This document shows, piece after piece, positions 6,118 to 6,579 of a stretch of 6,579 nucleotides of DNA. The translations under genes were made by a program, and so were the position numbers. The first letter of the stretch is position 1. Each line of letters starts with the position of its first letter. The DNA comes from Acetobacteraceae bacterium (GTDB taxonomy: Bacteria; Pseudomonadota; Alphaproteobacteria; Acetobacterales; Acetobacteraceae): positions 1-6,579 of the forward strand of contig CANJSR010000287.1 of assembly GCA_947476855.1 (NCBI GenBank). Direction: 5' to 3'. The notes under the pieces were generated by a model. That model was not told the DNA's origin, made no database searches, and saw only the letters and a program-made list of their open reading frames with translations.

Positions 6118-6579
6118 TCACGCGGCCGCGTGTTTGCCGCGGCCGAACATCTTGTCGAGGGCCTCGGCTTCCGCCTTGTCGAACTGGGTGGTGCGGGCGC
6201 GGACTTCGTCCACCGCGGCCAGGGCCTTCTTGACGGCGGGACGTTGGTCGATCGTGGCGACCCAGCGCATGACGTTGGGGAACTTCGCCGCCGCGTCCGC
6301 GCCGAGCAGGACGGGGATGTTGCGGGCCCAAGGGTAGGTGGCGATGTCGGCCAGGCCGTATTCGGCCCCGCCCAGGAACAGGGTGTCGGACAGACGCTGC
6401 TCGATCACCTCGAACACGCGGTGCACCTGGGTGGCGTAGCGGCTCTTGGAGTAGTCGTTGCCGGCCGGGGCGAAGCGGGTGAAGTGGACGTGCTGGCCGA
6501 ACATCGGGCCGACGGTGGTCATCTGGACCATCATCCACTCGATCGCCTCATACTTCGCGGCCATCGCGGCGGGCAGCAG
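6118..6579 (-). CDS. Glutathione S-transferase, YghU/YfcG-like, C-terminal part (N-terminus outside window)
   Basis: The frame is open from the right edge to TGA at 6120-6118: 153 codons, beginning LLPAAMAAKYEAIEWMMVQM. The visible part is the all-helical C-terminal domain of a cytosolic glutathione S-transferase. The block VQMTTVGPMFGQHVHF matches the WxxxQMxxxGPMFGQ signature of the bacterial nu-class (YghU/YfcG) enzymes, which use disulfide-reducing rather than classical conjugating chemistry. GLADIATYPWARNI contains the conserved Asp of the GST folding motif, and RWVATIDQRPAVKKAL is the usual late helix. The thioredoxin-fold N-terminal domain with the glutathione-binding residues lies beyond 6579, so the start cannot be given; the first visible ATG (6564) is internal. 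A role in thiol-redox balance or peroxide defence is inferred from the family. It is on the same strand as all other genes here but separated from the next one by 98 bp. Confidence 0.93.
   Translation of the reverse strand: MLPAAMAAKYEAIEWMMVQMTTVGPMFGQHVHFTRFAPAGNDYSKSRYATQVHRVFEVIEQRLSDTLFLGGAEYGLADIATYPWARNIPVLLGADAAAKFPNVMRWVATIDQRPAVKKALAAVDEVRARTTQFDKAEAEALDKMFGRGKHAAA

Overview
This is a GC-rich window with codon use typical of a free-living alphaproteobacterium. The gene set and protein flavour are compatible with an acetic-acid-bacterium-like lineage (Acetobacteraceae), but that placement is an impression and no marker gene here proves it. All six supportable genes lie on the minus strand, so the window is best read from its right end to its left. 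No tRNA, rRNA, insertion sequence or CRISPR array was seen. The long plus-strand open frames are antisense shadows of the minus-strand genes.

Reading direction (high to low coordinates): (1) 6579-6118, the C-terminal part of a glutathione S-transferase of the YghU/YfcG type, cut by the window edge. (2) 6117-6020, an intergenic stretch with two inverted repeats, one of them a perfect 11-bp repeat. (3) 6019-5714, a 101-residue protein with a regular heptad coiled coil and a C-terminal membrane helix, of unknown function. (4) 5713-5653, a short gap holding a strong potential RNA hairpin that overlaps the ribosome binding site of the next gene. (5) 5652-5119 and 5122-4535, two genes overlapping by ATGA. 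They encode the alpha (PYR) and beta (PP, cofactor-binding) halves of a thiamine-diphosphate decarboxylase of the sulfopyruvate/phosphonopyruvate decarboxylase type. (6) 4534-4272, a 263-bp, locally AT-rich spacer with a perfect 6-8-6 inverted repeat over a -10-like hexamer, the likely control region of the efflux operon. (7) 4271-3108, an MdtA-like periplasmic adaptor, then 3082-1, an MdtB/MdtC-like RND proton/drug antiporter whose last few codons run off the left edge.

The efflux genes form a standard unit: the adaptor links the inner-membrane RND pump to an outer-membrane channel. That channel, and a second RND subunit if this is a full MdtABC system, would lie beyond the left edge. The thiamine-diphosphate pair should form one enzyme, with active sites at the alpha/beta interface. 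Its substrate cannot be read from the window because no phosphonate, sulfonate or aldehyde-dehydrogenase gene is next to it.

Most of the window is ordinary. The less expected points are the three inverted repeats or hairpins at gene starts, the orphan split thiamine-diphosphate enzyme, and the small coiled-coil membrane protein just upstream of it.
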